Assembly: GCA_037974335.1 (NCBI GenBank)
Contig: CM075760.1
Coordinates: 39,088,182 to 39,152,181 of the forward strand
Direction of reading: 5' to 3'
Source: Prionace glauca
Lineage: Eukaryota > Chordata > Chondrichthyes > Carcharhiniformes > Carcharhinidae
DNA length: 64,000 bases
A program made the translations under genes and the position numbers. This document shows positions 44,460 to 55,670 of this stretch, one piece after another. Under the pieces are notes generated by a model. That model saw nothing but the letters and a program-made list of their open reading frames with translations. It did no database searches and was not told where the DNA came from. Each line of letters begins with the position of its first letter. Within the stretch, counting starts at the first letter, position 1.

Positions 44460-45206
44460 CATGTTACTCTTTGCATTACACTAGGCTCTGTCTCAGTTAT
44501 TACGTTGCTGGAACCTGCCACGTATAAAGAAACATTGACAATATCTCAATCACTGCTGAACTAGTCCACCTTCCTGTTCATGTCGAATAACCCGTTCATA
44601 ATTATTATTCTATTTCATGATTTATTTATTGCTGCAATTGCCCCGTCAAAGGTTATATCAATCAAAAGCTTTGGTTTGAAATCACTGCATCGGCTTTGTC
44701 TCAGTTTATATTATACAATGGCGAGAATCAGACACAATTACACTTGGTGACAGCTTTATTGCGCCAGCTGCTGTCTCCTTTATTAATGAGCCAAACCACA
44801 CCTTTGCTCATTTTACATATTATGCTTTCTCAATTATTGCTTTATTCTGCATTTCCTCACTTTTTATTCCACTGGGCCACATCTCTGTTTATGTCATACT
44901 AGATCATGTCCCTATTTTCTGATAGCGCTGATGCGCTGGAACCAGTATCAGTACAAATTACAGCACACATTGTCTCTGCATATATTAGAATAGACCATGT
45001 CTTTGTCAAAACTGAGTATGGCATGTCTGTTTATATGAGAAAACACCACGCTGGTTAGTAATATACTGTATACACTCTCTCAGTAATGACTAGACTGGAT
45101 CCAGTCTTCATTCACATTAGTTCAGGTGTTGTATCGATATCTAGTGCATTCGGCTCTGTCTCTGTAGTATTGCACAAAACCCATCCCTCGTTTATATTAC
45201 AACAGA
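44460..45206 (+). repeat. Decayed tandem satellite, family F
   Basis: Degenerate units repeat the theme CTCTGTCTCAGTT-ATATTA-CACTAGA: TCTGTCTCAGTTATTAC (about 44491), TTTGTCTCAGTTTATATTAT (44695), TCTCTGTTTATGTCATACTA (44882), TGTCTCTGCATATATTAG, and CTCTGTCTCTGTAGTATTGC (45151). Spacing is irregular, so unit length cannot be fixed by eye. Confidence 0.5.
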
Positions 45207-45396
45207 TCAGATGAGTTGGATTGGCCATGCAAAATGGTCCGTTATTTTCCCTTAGAGTACGTGGATAAGCCGTGGTAAATGTGTGGGGCTACCAGGGATA
45301 GGGCAGTGGCGAGGAGCTGGTTGGGACGCAGCCTCGGTTCACCAGATGGCCTTTCTTCTGAACTGTAGGAATTCTACGGTTCTACGGATTCTACGG
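45207..45396 (+). mobile_element. SINE family A 3' part, plus strand
   Basis: Begins GTTGGATTGGCCATGC, continues to GATGGCCTTTCTTCTGAACT, and ends in an octamer-like tail (ATTCTACGG and GTTCTACGG units). The tRNA head and core are absent. Confidence 0.7.
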
Positions 45397-45862
45397 ATTG
45401 AGCTATGAGGAGAGGCTGAATAAACTAGGCTTGTACTCGTTAGAGTTTAGATGAATGAGGGGAGATCTCATTGAGACGTATAAGATGATGAATGGGATGG
45501 ATAGGATAGAGGTGGAGAGACTCTTCCCGCTCAAAAAAGACAGTAGGACTAGGGGGCACAGCCTCAAGATAAAGGGGGGGGGGGCGGTTTAGAACAGAGT
45601 TGAGGAGGAACTTCTTCACTCAAAGGGTGGTGAATCTCTGGAATTCTCTGCCCGTTGAAGTGGTGGAGGCTGCCTCGCTAAATATTTTTAAGAAACGGGT
45701 TGATGGGTTTTTGATAAGAGAAGGGATTAAGGGTTATGGGGAAAGGGCAGGAAGGTGGAGCTGAGTCACGACAGATCAGCCATGATCTTATTGAATGGCG
45801 GGGCAGGCTCGAAGGGCCAGATGGCCTATTCCTGCTCCTATTTCTTATGTTCTTATGTCGAA
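45397..45862 (+). mobile_element. Young CR1-clade LINE 3' end, plus strand
   Basis: Starts within RT at LSYEERLNKLGLYS (ATTGAGCTATGAGGAGAGG) and is nearly identical to 14264-15438 from there to the 3' end and tail. It retains the 12 nt (GTTGAAGTGGTG) that the 14264 copy lacks. Its 5' end joins the SINE tail without any spacer. Confidence 0.93.
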
Positions 45863-46796
45863 GAAATATCATAGACATTTGCGTGCTTATTTATTTTAAA
45901 TATTGTATTTTCTAATAACCCCCTTTGGAGAAATGATCTCGTTTAGCAATTCTCCTTCAGTTTTCCCAGTGATAACCTTCAGCCCATCCCTTCCATGAAT
46001 GCATGAAAATACCAAACAGTTCATGTGTTTCAACTGAAAGTCATTTAAGATGTAAGTACTTACTGACAAACATTCTGTTGTTTGCTCTTTCATACAAAAT
46101 GATTTCAGCCTCACTATTTTGTTCCCGGCGTTGACTTATCTGTCTTTAGGGATCTGTTGGAAAATAGATAAATCTCGTCTCGAATGACGAGGAGATTACG
46201 GAAATTGATCTTCTCAGTGTCTCATGAAACTTCCTGATATAAGACAGAATTGTGTGCTGATTGGTGAAAATGTTGGTGAAAATGACCCTGGATATATAGC
46301 CGACAGGAGATAATTACACCTGGAATTCTCAGACTCCTTATTCCTATTGATACAAAGGATTGAAACATCTGCTACTCTCCGGAGAAGGAGCAATATTTCT
46401 ATTTAACCGTTACCTTCACCAATTCCATGGTAACCATCCTAAATATTTTCTACTCTGTATGGGTTGTACAATCTCGGTGATACGATATATCAGGATCAGG
46501 TGTATCATAAGGGTGGCCGAGCCTTATATGATATAAACAGTGATATTGCCTGTGTACATGGGCTGCAGCGATTCAAGATAGCAGCCCATCACCACTTTAT
46601 CAGGGACAATTAGAGAAGGCCAACAGATGTCAGTGCCGCCCACATCCTATAAATGATTACAAATTATGCTCTAACAACAGAGGAAGAATCTAATCTAATA
46701 TAGACAGATATGCTAGCACAATGATGACATAAACTGGCTGGGAGAGCCATGTAAACCAATGGATGGGATCTCTCGAGCAAGAGAGACAGACATGAT

Positions 46797-46945
46797 ATAA
46801 CATAGAACATAGAACATAGAACATAGAACATTACAGCACAAACAGGCCCTTCGGCCCTCGAGTTGCGCCGATCGCATCAACCCCACCAATCTATAGACCT
46901 ATCTATAACCCCCAATCCCATTAAACCCCATAACATTTAAATAAA
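46797..46945 (-). mobile_element. LINE 3'-end insertion in the right arm, minus strand
   Basis: Four AACATAGA-type tail units (AACATAGAACATAGAACATA), then ACAGCACAAACAGGCCCTTC and about 80 bp of LINE 3'UTR. Absent from the matching place of the left arm (about 2750), so it postdates the inverted duplication. Confidence 0.88.
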
Positions 46946-47589
46946 CATTTTTTTGTGCGTGTGATAAATCTAGGAAAAGTAATTTGTCCAATAGTGGCCG
47001 GCAGGGGACAAATGAAGCAAAATTAGGCACAGGTTCTAATTCACAACTGATTGGATAACGATTTCTAAAAATAATCACAGAGAATTAGAACATTATAATT
47101 TGAATGACCGGCTCCATGTATCACTAACGGAGTCAGACTGGGACCAGATATAAGGAAGCAATCATTTCTAGGGCCTTAGCGCAGGTTCCTTTCTCATGAG
47201 AAGTGACACAGGGATTTGTGTGGCAAACACGGATTGGAATGGCTATGACAACCGCAGGAGTGACTGATTCCACCTGGCTAAGAGCTGTTATTCCCAAAGG
47301 GGGGACAGTCATGGCGGACTCCATAATTTTCTGTTATGAGAAGTAACAATGCTGAATCTGTCAGAGGAAGAGAAAATAACCTGTTTCTTTTCACCCTTAC
47401 AAGCAGTTCCACATTTACAGACAGAATTAGGACTTATGAAGATTGAAAAGACTAAGTATGAAAACTTCGCCGGAAGAAAAAGAACAGTGCAATAAATGTA
47501 AAGTGTTATTGTGCTTTTCCTAATCAAGTTCGATCCAGTATTCAGTTGTTCAAAGTATAAATAGAATTTCGGAGTAGTTCTTGGCAATT

Positions 47590-47612
47590 ATACACACACA
47601 CACACACACACG

Positions 47613-47647
<35 letters not shown>

Positions 47648-47680
47648 ACACACACACACAAACACACACACACAATTGCT
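47590..47680 (+). repeat. (CA)n microsatellite in the right arm
   Basis: CA units with scattered CGCA variants. It is the counterpart of the GT tract at 1875-2098. Confidence 0.95.
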
Positions 47681-49044
47681 GTCAAAAGATAAGATTAACT
47701 CAAGACGGCAGCTGTATAAATATTGCAAGTTATTCAGTCTCAGTGAAGGACACGGAGAGACACAAAAAGGATGCTGGGACAATTATATAGATGAACCATT
47801 AAAATGCTCCCATTCTCGAAAATCAGTGAAATTTTAAACACATGAACGACATATCTTATTTATTTTCCAAAATTACTGTGAAATCTGATTCGAGCACCCT
47901 TTCAAGCTGTTCATTCCAGTTCATAATAAATCTTGTGTAAAAGTAAATAATTTCATTTCTGTCTCTCAGCTCAATAAAATAAACTTTTGCCGAATGGTTG
48001 CTGACCGCCCTCCCAGTTGAAATACTCTCTCTTTAATTCCCCCACTCAAAACTTCATGATTCTGAATACTAATAAAAGTGTTCAAAAGATTGACAAGGAA
48101 ATAGAGAAAGAGGGAGGGACTTGAAGAGGTCGGAGAAAGAAAAAAACGGGGTGCTGACAAATAAAAGCTGAGGACCAATAAATAAATAGCAGATGGAGAG
48201 AAAATGATTAAACAATGAAACATAACAGTTATAATTTTCTTCCTTCATGAAAACCGGGAGTTCAGTGACTAATCTACTGACCATCAGTTGTGTCCTGGAA
48301 TGGAAACTCTGAACAGATCACAACAGGCTCATTTGTAAATGTCACCGCAATGAGATCTGTGTGACTCTGCCCTGACCCTGTGGACAGATATAGGCCGCAC
48401 TGACAGATGTTCTCACCAGATTGTGGTCCCTGGATTTATTTACTGCTCAGAAGTGAGATGTGCGGTTTGGAACCTGCAGCAAGAATCGGGAAGTTGTGTT
48501 ACCTGAGAATGAAACAGTGAGCGTGAGTTTGATGTTATCACCGTGAACAGTCTTCCTGCCTGTGAGGGTGAACTCACTCTGACAGCATCAAATACAGCCA
48601 CACAGATTGATGCTGGTCTCAGCATTACATTCACGTCGACTGCCGTTTTAGTGAATCTACATAATTGTCGTATTTGGTGTTTGTTTAGGTTAATTGAAGG
48701 GAAGACGGACTGGAAATTATCACTGAGACAAAAGAGGGAAAATTAAAAGAGGGAACATTTTGTCCCGCAGAGGAATTCTAAAATAAAAGAAAAACTTTAA
48801 GTGTGTTAGGCATCGTGTGAGAGAAATCGAAGAGAGAGGTTAAGTGAGTGAACTGTTCTGTTTCCGGCACTGAATTTCCCTTGATGGAATTTTTGTGCTT
48901 CATCTTTTCAGTCACAAGGTGCCTTCAGCAAAAAAAAGAACATTGTTTTTCAACTAATAGCTGGATCCGTCTCTTGGGTACCTGTAAAATTGAAGTGTTG
49001 GAGATTGAGTGAGGGAAGTGAATTCATCCAATTTAGGCACAATC

Positions 49045-49050
49045 TGAGAC

Positions 49051-49083
<33 letters not shown>

Positions 49084-49187
49084 CAGTGAAAAACAGAGAG
49101 AGAGAGAAGGAGCCAGGGAGAGAGAGGGGGACAAGGGGAGACGAAGAGAGACAGAGAGAGAGACACAGAGAGAGAGAGAGAGAGATG
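49045..49187 (+). repeat. (GA)n / purine-rich microsatellite
   Basis: AGAGAGAGAGAG runs interrupted by GGGACAAGGGG. Its opposite-strand Ser/Leu-rich frames are artefacts. It sits at the outer edge of the right duplication arm. Confidence 0.95.
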
Positions 49188-50009
49188 CACTTTAATGCCG
49201 TTCCCCGTATGGTGCATGATCTGCTGAGTGTTTCTGGCATTTTTTTTTCAGACCCCATGCATCTGCAATTTTTTTTATGAACAATAGTTATTTATTCAGA
49301 TTAGTAAAAGAATGGTCAATGAAGGGAAAGATTTATGAATTGATTTAGACAAGGAAACTGAGATAAGTAGATTTCGGAGGGAATACCAGAGCTTCGGGCC
49401 GAAGCAGTTGAACACATTCCAAATTGAAAAAAAAAATTAAAACATAACAATACAAATTGCAGAAAGTATACATTTTGAATTAAATTCAAACGCGACATAA
49501 TTGTCAAGACTTGTTCTGTGGCAATTTGTTTTCTTTTTTTCTGGGAAAGAGGTAAGCAATTAATGATTGGATAGATATTCAGCCTGTTGGATCCATCTGA
49601 GATATTGTATGTCCACAATTCAGTCTCACACTGTCAGCGTATCAGTGAATGTTTTTAATAAAATGAAAAAGTCAAAACATTTTTCGCTAAAATCTGTGGT
49701 AAATTGACAAAATACAACACAATATTCAACTATTAAAATGGATCTCAACAGGGATTGCCTGACGGTGTTACAACGAATGCTGCGCCATTGTTCACATACT
49801 GACCTGTCCCCCAGTGCCAGATATTCACTTAGACATTGTTATAACGTTCACGCTAAATACAATAACAGAGCAATTCGGCGTTTCTCACAGCTACTTATAG
49901 ATACCTCACAGCTACTTATAGATATTAGCAAAATATAAACCTACACTTCCAAACAAGAATGACTGGCATCGGACAGGCACATCAATGTATATCATGATTG
50001 ATAATACCT
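49188..50009. other. No gene recognised
   Basis: AT-rich. The only structure seen is a short direct repeat, TCACAGCTACTTATAGATA, twice at 49887-49925. Confidence 0.45.
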
Positions 50010-50370
50010 TGACAGGAAGCACAGTTATCGTCCGATATTGAATTAACAAAGACAGGTTCTTCCGTCATGTAAAGAGGCAAATCTTGTGCAACATAAAAAT
50101 ACTTTCGATCTCAGGTAATATAATCAGATCCGCGCTGGAATTTTGTACTAATTGAGCGGACCTAATGTCACATAACTAGAGGGATGGTCCAGTATAAATT
50201 AACGAGAGATACGAGCGAATGTATTATAAAGAGGGTCAGTATCTAGCGACGTATAATTGAAGATTGGATCTGGTACAAAATAAGTAGAAGTATGGAATTG
50301 TGTGATGTAATCAGAGAGATGGTTCCGCTAATTCATAACTAATAAAGCAGTGTCACCTGTATACTGGTCT
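50010..50370 (-). repeat. Decayed tandem satellite, family F, reverse orientation
   Basis: Reverse-complement themes of family F recur at about 30-60 bp: GGTAATATAATCAGATCC, GGATGGTCCAGTATAAATTA, GAGGGTCAGTATCTAG, TTGGATCTGGTACAAAATAA. Confidence 0.45.
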
Positions 50371-50924
50371 TGTTGCCAGTGGGTAACAGATTCTTCCTAA
50401 TGAGTAAAATATTCTCATTCATAGCTTTGAATTTTGTACTAAATCTCCCATAGACTGCTCAGTACTAAGAGAAACAAACTCAGCGTTCAGATGTTATGAT
50501 AGTGGAGTTCATGCATCATTAACGTCAAACTCTCAGACCTTGTGCCTCGTGTGTTTCCAGACGTCATTTTAAGAATTGATGGAAGTTTCACATGGGTTCC
50601 CATTAATCATTGCCATCGAGTCTGGATAAGATTGAAACCTAGGAAAAAACTTGCCTCTGACAATTAAGTACATCCGTGTAATATTGGACACTGATCTCAG
50701 ACTTTAGACACAGTAAGGTAAATGGCATAATGTCAAAACACAAAATGTGATCAGTTAACAGTCTTACCTCAGTGGAATCAACATCATTTTTGAAACAGAG
50801 GGTAATATGTCCAATTCCCACAACAGATACCTGAACTCATGATCCGACCTGTGACCCAGTGATGAACGTTCAATTATTTCATTATTAGATGTAATCATAC
50901 TGAATTGTAACAATATTATTATTA
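50371..50924. other. No gene recognised
   Basis: AT-rich spacer. Nothing assigned. Confidence 0.4.
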
Positions 50925-51060
50925 AGCTGGTAATATAGAAATTTGAAATAATGCTCTGGGGACAGGAGTTTAAATTCCAACCCGACAGCCGGGAGATTTC
51001 AATTCAATTAATTTGTTTCAACTGAAACAAACATTCTTCTGTAATTAATAACAATCATAT
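50925..51060 (+). mobile_element. tRNA-derived SINE, family B, plus strand, fragment
   Basis: TAATGCTCTGGGGACAGGAG and TTTAAATTCCAACCCGACAG are the tRNA-like B-box part, and AATTCAATTAATTTGTT the start of the body. The one plus-strand family B copy here. Confidence 0.6.
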
Positions 51061-51247
51061 TTCATCAAAGCTCATCGTCTTACCCAGTGGTTTTAAGGAG
51101 AGGAAATTTTATTTCTTACTTATAAAGTATAGAAAACTATCAGAAGAAGCAACAGGCCTGAGGATTGTGAATTAAACGAATGAAGACAAAATGATTGAGG
51201 GGGGAAAATAGATTATGAGAGTAAAACTGCAGGGAACATTAGAGATA

Positions 51248-51520
51248 TAATGGCGGCACAGTAGCACAGTGGCGAGCATTCCTGCTTCACAGCAGCCCGG
51301 ATTCGATTGCCCTCTTGGGAGGCTGCCTGGGTGGTCCTGCACGTTCTCCCTGTGTCTACATGTGTTTCCTCTGAGTGCTCCGATTTCCATGCACATTCTG
51401 TGTTGGTCAGAAGAATTTAACCAGATAGGCGCCAGACTGCGGTTGGGGATTTCACAACAACTTCATTGCAATGCTAATGTAAGCTTTACCTGTGACTATT
51501 ATTTTAATAAACTAATTGTG
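51248..51520 (+). mobile_element. tRNA-derived SINE, family A, plus strand
   Basis: A full copy: GGCGGCACAGTAGCACAGTG head, GATTCGATTGCC B box, core CACGTTCTCCCTGTGTCTAC and TTTCCTCTGAGTGCTCCG, 3' part GGCGCCAGACTGCGG and CAACTTCATTGCAATGCTAA. Confidence 0.88.
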
Positions 51521-51584
51521 AAAGCATCTACGAATATCTGAATGCACAAAGATTAATAAAGACAAATGTACGTAACTTGCGTTC

Positions 51585-53515
51585 AGAAACCAGAGAAATT
51601 ATAGTGGGGAAGGAAAAAATCTATCTCCACCTTCACAAAAGAGGACACAAGTATCCTTCAAAAAATGTTATGGAACCAAGGGAATAGTTGGAAGACGGCA
51701 TTGAAGAATACTAGTATTAGTAGAAAAATTATGTTGGGGAAATTAATACGGTTAAACGCTGAGAAATCACCGGGGCCTGATAATCTACATCCCTAAATAT
51801 GAGGGGAATTGGCCCCAGGGAATATTGGATGCATTGGTGTTCATCTTCTAAAATTCGATACACTCTGTAGCAGTTCCTACAGATTGTATACAATGGAACG
51901 GAGAGTGATGATGATGAACTTCAGCCCGATTTTTGTATCAGTGAAGATGTCAAAGACTGTTATCAAAGATATGATAGCAAAATATTTGAAAGGCATCAAC
52001 GGATTTGGATGAAGACATCTTAAGAAAGCCTTGCTATTCTTAACAAACCTTCTTGCGTTTTTTAGTTGATATAAATGATAGAATAGGCAAGGGAGAGAAG
52101 GTGGACCACCGTAATTGGTGTATTTTCACTTTCAGAAGACATTTGGGAAGGTTCCACATAAAATATTAGAAGGCCAAATTAAAGCGCGTGGGATAGGGAG
52201 TAACGTGTAGGCATAGGTATATAAGTTGTTGACAGATAAGAAAGTGAGAGTAGAAATAGATGGGTATTATTCCTGAGTGGTTTTTCAGCTCCAAGCGGGA
52301 TGCCACAGAGTCTGAATTTATTTTATTTATTCATCACAAGTACGCTACAGTAACACTGCAATGCGGTTACAGTTAAAATTCCTGAGACACCACACTCCAG
52401 CTCACTTTCGGGTACACAGACCTGAGGGAGAATTTATGCCCATGCACCTAAGCAGAATGACTGTGGAACTGTGGGAGGAAACCTGAACACCTGGATGAAA
52501 CCCACATAGACACGGAGAGAACGTGCAGATACAGTACAGCAATGACCCAATGACCCTGGGTATGAACCCAGGTCCCCGGCACTGGGGCCAGTGGGGTCTG
52601 GATGATAGAATCAATTGTAGCATGTCCAAAACGGCTGGTGATACAACGTTTGACAAATTCGTGAACTGAGAGGAGGGTCCTGGGAGAAGCGCGGGGGGGC
52701 TTGGTGGGGGGGAGGTGTGCAAGGACGGGGGTTTCAATGTGATCTGGACAATTTGAGTGAATGGGTGCACACGTAGCAGATGCCTTACAACGGGGATAAA
52801 TGGCGACATAAAATAAATTATATACTGGTGTGTGAAGCCAAAAGCAACATACATTAGGAAGTGTGATGTAAAAATGGATCTGGGTGTCCTTTTGCACCAC
52901 TCAATGAAATTTTAGAGGCAAGTACAACAAACAACTAGGAAAGCTTTTGTTTCAAGAAGACATGAGTTCAGAATTACGTAATTCTTACTGCAATATTGCC
53001 AGGCCGAGAAAGAGTGCAGAAGGGATTTACTAAGATGCTATCGGGACTTGATGGTTTGATTCATAAGAAGAGGTTGGATAGACTAGGCATTTTTTTTTCT
53101 CTAGAGCGTAAAAGGCTGAGGGGTGATCTTATAGACTTCCATAAAATGATGAGGGGCACAGATCAGTAACATAGTCAATATCTTGTCCCAAAGATAGGAG
53201 AGTTTAAAACTAGAGGGAACAGGTTTAAGGTGAAAGGGGAGAGATGCAAAAGTGCGCAGAGGGACATTTGTTTCCACAGAGAGGATGGTGAGTGTCTAGA
53301 ACAAGCTGCCAGAGATAGTAGTAGACGTTGTTACAATTTTGTCTTTTAAAAAACATTTAGCCAGTTACATGGGTAAGATGGGTATAGAAGGATATCCGCC
53401 AAGTGCAGACAATAGGGATTCGTTTCTGTGTTTAAAAAAAGGGCGGCATGGGCAAGTTGGACCAAAAGACCTGTTTCCATGCTGTAAACCTCTATGACTC
53501 TATGTCTGAGATGAT
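51585..53515 (+). mobile_element. Decayed CR1-type LINE (pre-RT to 3' tail), plus strand, split by a SINE
   Basis: Plus-strand order: pre-RT (GAGAAATCACCGGGGCCTGA, the KSPGPD codons, about 51763), RT (DIKDMI and KAL remnants), RT core to about 52310, SINE A at 52318-52605, then FxLxxxF and LEY remnants, thumb (53010-53160), and a 3' tail of TATGACTCTATG units at 53490-53510. Many frame breaks. Confidence 0.75.
52318..52605 (-). mobile_element. tRNA-derived SINE, family A, minus strand, nested in the LINE
   Basis: Reverse complement of the full family A plan: ACACTGCAATGCGGTTACAG 3' part, CTGTGGGAGGAAACCTGAAC core, ACACGGAGAGAACGTGCAGA, and GGGTATGAACCCAGGTCCCC B box near 52560. It inserted after the host LINE, which continues on both sides. 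Confidence 0.88.
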
Positions 53516-53524
53516 TGGCTTTAA

Positions 53525-54430
53525 ACAACCAGAACCATCTTCCTCTGTTCTTGGTATGACTGCAACCAGTGAAATATTTACCCCCGGATCCCCATTGATT
53601 GAAGCTTTGCTCAGGGTCCTTGCTGTCACAATCGGTCAAGTGCTGCGCTGATGTCGAGGGCAGGCTCTCTCTTTATTAAATCAGTTATTTCCACTATATT
53701 TGGAGTAAGTTTAAATGATTTCTAGAAATGAGTGTTCCTAGTGGGCCCCCAACAGAGCATCACTGACCAAATTATTATTATTACCATTATTATTATTGCT
53801 TATTCAATAATCCTTGTTCCTTTCTACTACGTTGATCGAGTTCCGTTCATTGGGTGGAATTTGGTCGAGTTGCATTTGTCCTGCCTTTTGCGATCAGGCA
53901 TGTCTGCCAAAATTCCACAGTGTTGTGTCTTTGATAGTGTCATAGCTGTATTTGAATAGATTGGCTGGGGCACAGCTAGTCCCAGAGGAAAAATTGTTAT
54001 TATTGTTGCTGAAGTATTGTCAGGACGAATAATCTTTACATTGTCCAATGCTTTCAACATGGGGTTAGGCCACATATCATTCATGATCATATTGCATGGC
54101 CGAGCGGGCTCCAGGAGATGAATGGCCAACTCCTGTCCCTATCTTCCTATGTGATCATGTGAAATGAGTTGAACTGCTCGAAGACTGGCATCTGTGATGC
54201 TAGGGACCTCAGGAGGAGGCCGAGATGGAACATCCTCATGGCACTTCTGGCTGAAGATATTAGCAATTGTTTCAGTCTTGTTTCTTTTCCTTCTTGCTGA
54301 GCTCCCCGATCTTAAAAATTAGGATTTTATTTGAGACTTCTGTTGCGTTTTTTTTTAAAACTATCATTCAGGACTGTGTGCGGGAGGACTGCAACGTTAC
54401 ATCCTGCCTGTAAAAAATCGATCAGGGTAG
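53525..54430 (-). mobile_element. Decayed LINE of another family, minus strand
   Basis: At 53545-53660, minus-strand wording of the RT palm (region before and after AFDRVW) is readable at the nucleotide level. 53840-53960 and 54150-54420 carry pre-RT wording (GAAGACTGGCATCTGTGATG, GGGACCTCAGGAGGAGGCCG, GCACTTCTGGCTGAAGATAT). An (ATT)n run lies at 53771-53803, and a CR1 3' end is inserted near 54075-54170. No frame is intact. Confidence 0.5.
54075..54170 (+). mobile_element. CR1-type LINE 3' end, plus strand
   Basis: ATTGCATGGCCGAGCGGGCT, then ATGGCCAACTCCTGTCCCTA and a TCTTCCTATGTG tail, which is the standard 3' end of CR1-type LINEs in this window, inside another LINE. Confidence 0.6.
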
Positions 54431-54479
54431 TCATGTGATGTATACATTGACATGTATCGGTTTAAATTAGTTGAAACAA

Positions 54480-54590
54480 GGTGCCATGTAATATCACATA
54501 TTATAATCAGAGACAGGGCCCATTTCACATATATACCGATGGAGGTCAATTCAAAATGAACGGATACAGAATCCAGTGTAGTATTTATTG
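54480..54590 (-). repeat. Decayed satellite-like fragment, family F, reverse orientation
   Basis: ATCACATATTATAATCAGAG followed by ACAGGGCCCATTTCACATAT fits the reverse complement of the family F theme. Confidence 0.35.
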
Positions 54591-54789
54591 AAGCAGTGCC
54601 TGAATCATCTAAAGTAACTGATCAAGATTTCAATTCCATCTGCTGGCAAAACTCTACAATTACAGTTAACTGTGACAATATCATTATCAGGTATGATCAA
54701 TGATACTAATGTATCAAGAATTCATACCCATAAATATAATACCACATCCCTTTCTGTGGAAGGTGCCAAAATTTAAGGTGCAATGAATT

Positions 54790-55670
54790 GAATATGTACG
54801 CTGTTGAATAATGTATGTTAGGTGGTGTCCCACCGGAATCTATCCAGGGGCCTCGATTATTGACAATATTCATCAGCGACTTAAATAATTACAAAAATAG
54901 TCAAATATCCAACTGATATTGATTAAGATTTTTTTTTAAAGTACGAAGTTAAATTCAGTTAATGTCCAGTGAGATTTGGAGGTCTGGTGCAGAGCTTCTT
55001 AAAATGCCACGAACTGATGCAGAAAACAGTCAAGAAGGCCAAAGGAATGCTGGTCTTCATATCTAAAGGGTAGGAGTACAGGGATGCAAATGCTGTGCTG
55101 CAATTGTGCAAAATCTTTGTTAGACCCCAATTACAGAACTCTGAGCAGGTATGGGCAACAAACTTTGGAAGCGTGTTCGCCCTGGTAGGAGTTCAACGCA
55201 GGTTTAAAAGAATTATATCTGATTTTAAGGGGTTAGGTTGCCAGGAGAATTTAGACAAATTCAGAGTTTTTCGCTCGAATTCAGAAGTTTGAAGGGTGCA
55301 CTCACAGAAATCAACAAAATATTTACAGGGAAGGACAGAGTTGACAAGGATAAAATGTTTCCACCAGTTGAAGGCTCGAGAATAAAGGACCATATTTTTA
55401 AAAAAAGACCAAGCCATGCAGGAGAGTTGATACCAAGCATTTCTATACACAGAGAGTGGCGAAGTTTGGAACTCTCTTCCTCAAACGCCGGTGGATGCTG
55501 GTTCAATTGTTAAATTTAAGTCTAAGGTTTTTTTTTTAATTAAGCAGGGGTATCAAGGGATATGGGTCATGGGCAGGGACGTGGAATTTGGTTACAGATC
55601 AGCCAAGATCTTAAAGAATGGCGGGGCGAGTCTGTGGAATTGAATGGCCCACTCCTGTTCCTATATTGCC
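54790..55670 (+). mobile_element. Decayed CR1-clade LINE, plus strand
   Basis: GTCCCACCGGAATCTATCC (the GVPQGS-to-LGP region, about 54826), a decayed FADD region, then 55095-55292 with LQLCKIFVRPQLQNSEQVWA and GVQRRFKRIISDFKGLGCQE (thumb). The 3' end GGCCCACTCCTGTTCCTATA lies near 55646-55665. Several frameshifts. Confidence 0.8.

Larger units (their letters stand above)
43965..49060 (-). repeat. Right arm of a large inverted segmental duplication
   Basis: Reverse complement of 510-3450 in matching order (anchors are given with the left arm). Two stretches have no partner in the left arm: 44190-46305, with satellite, SINE and LINE sequence, and 46797-46945, a LINE tail. The second is a clear later insertion, because left-arm sequence at about 2745-2760 reads straight across the site. 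Confidence 0.85.

Noticed and set aside
48950-49258. Ser/Leu-rich frames opposite the GA tract
   Set aside because: Microsatellite artefact.
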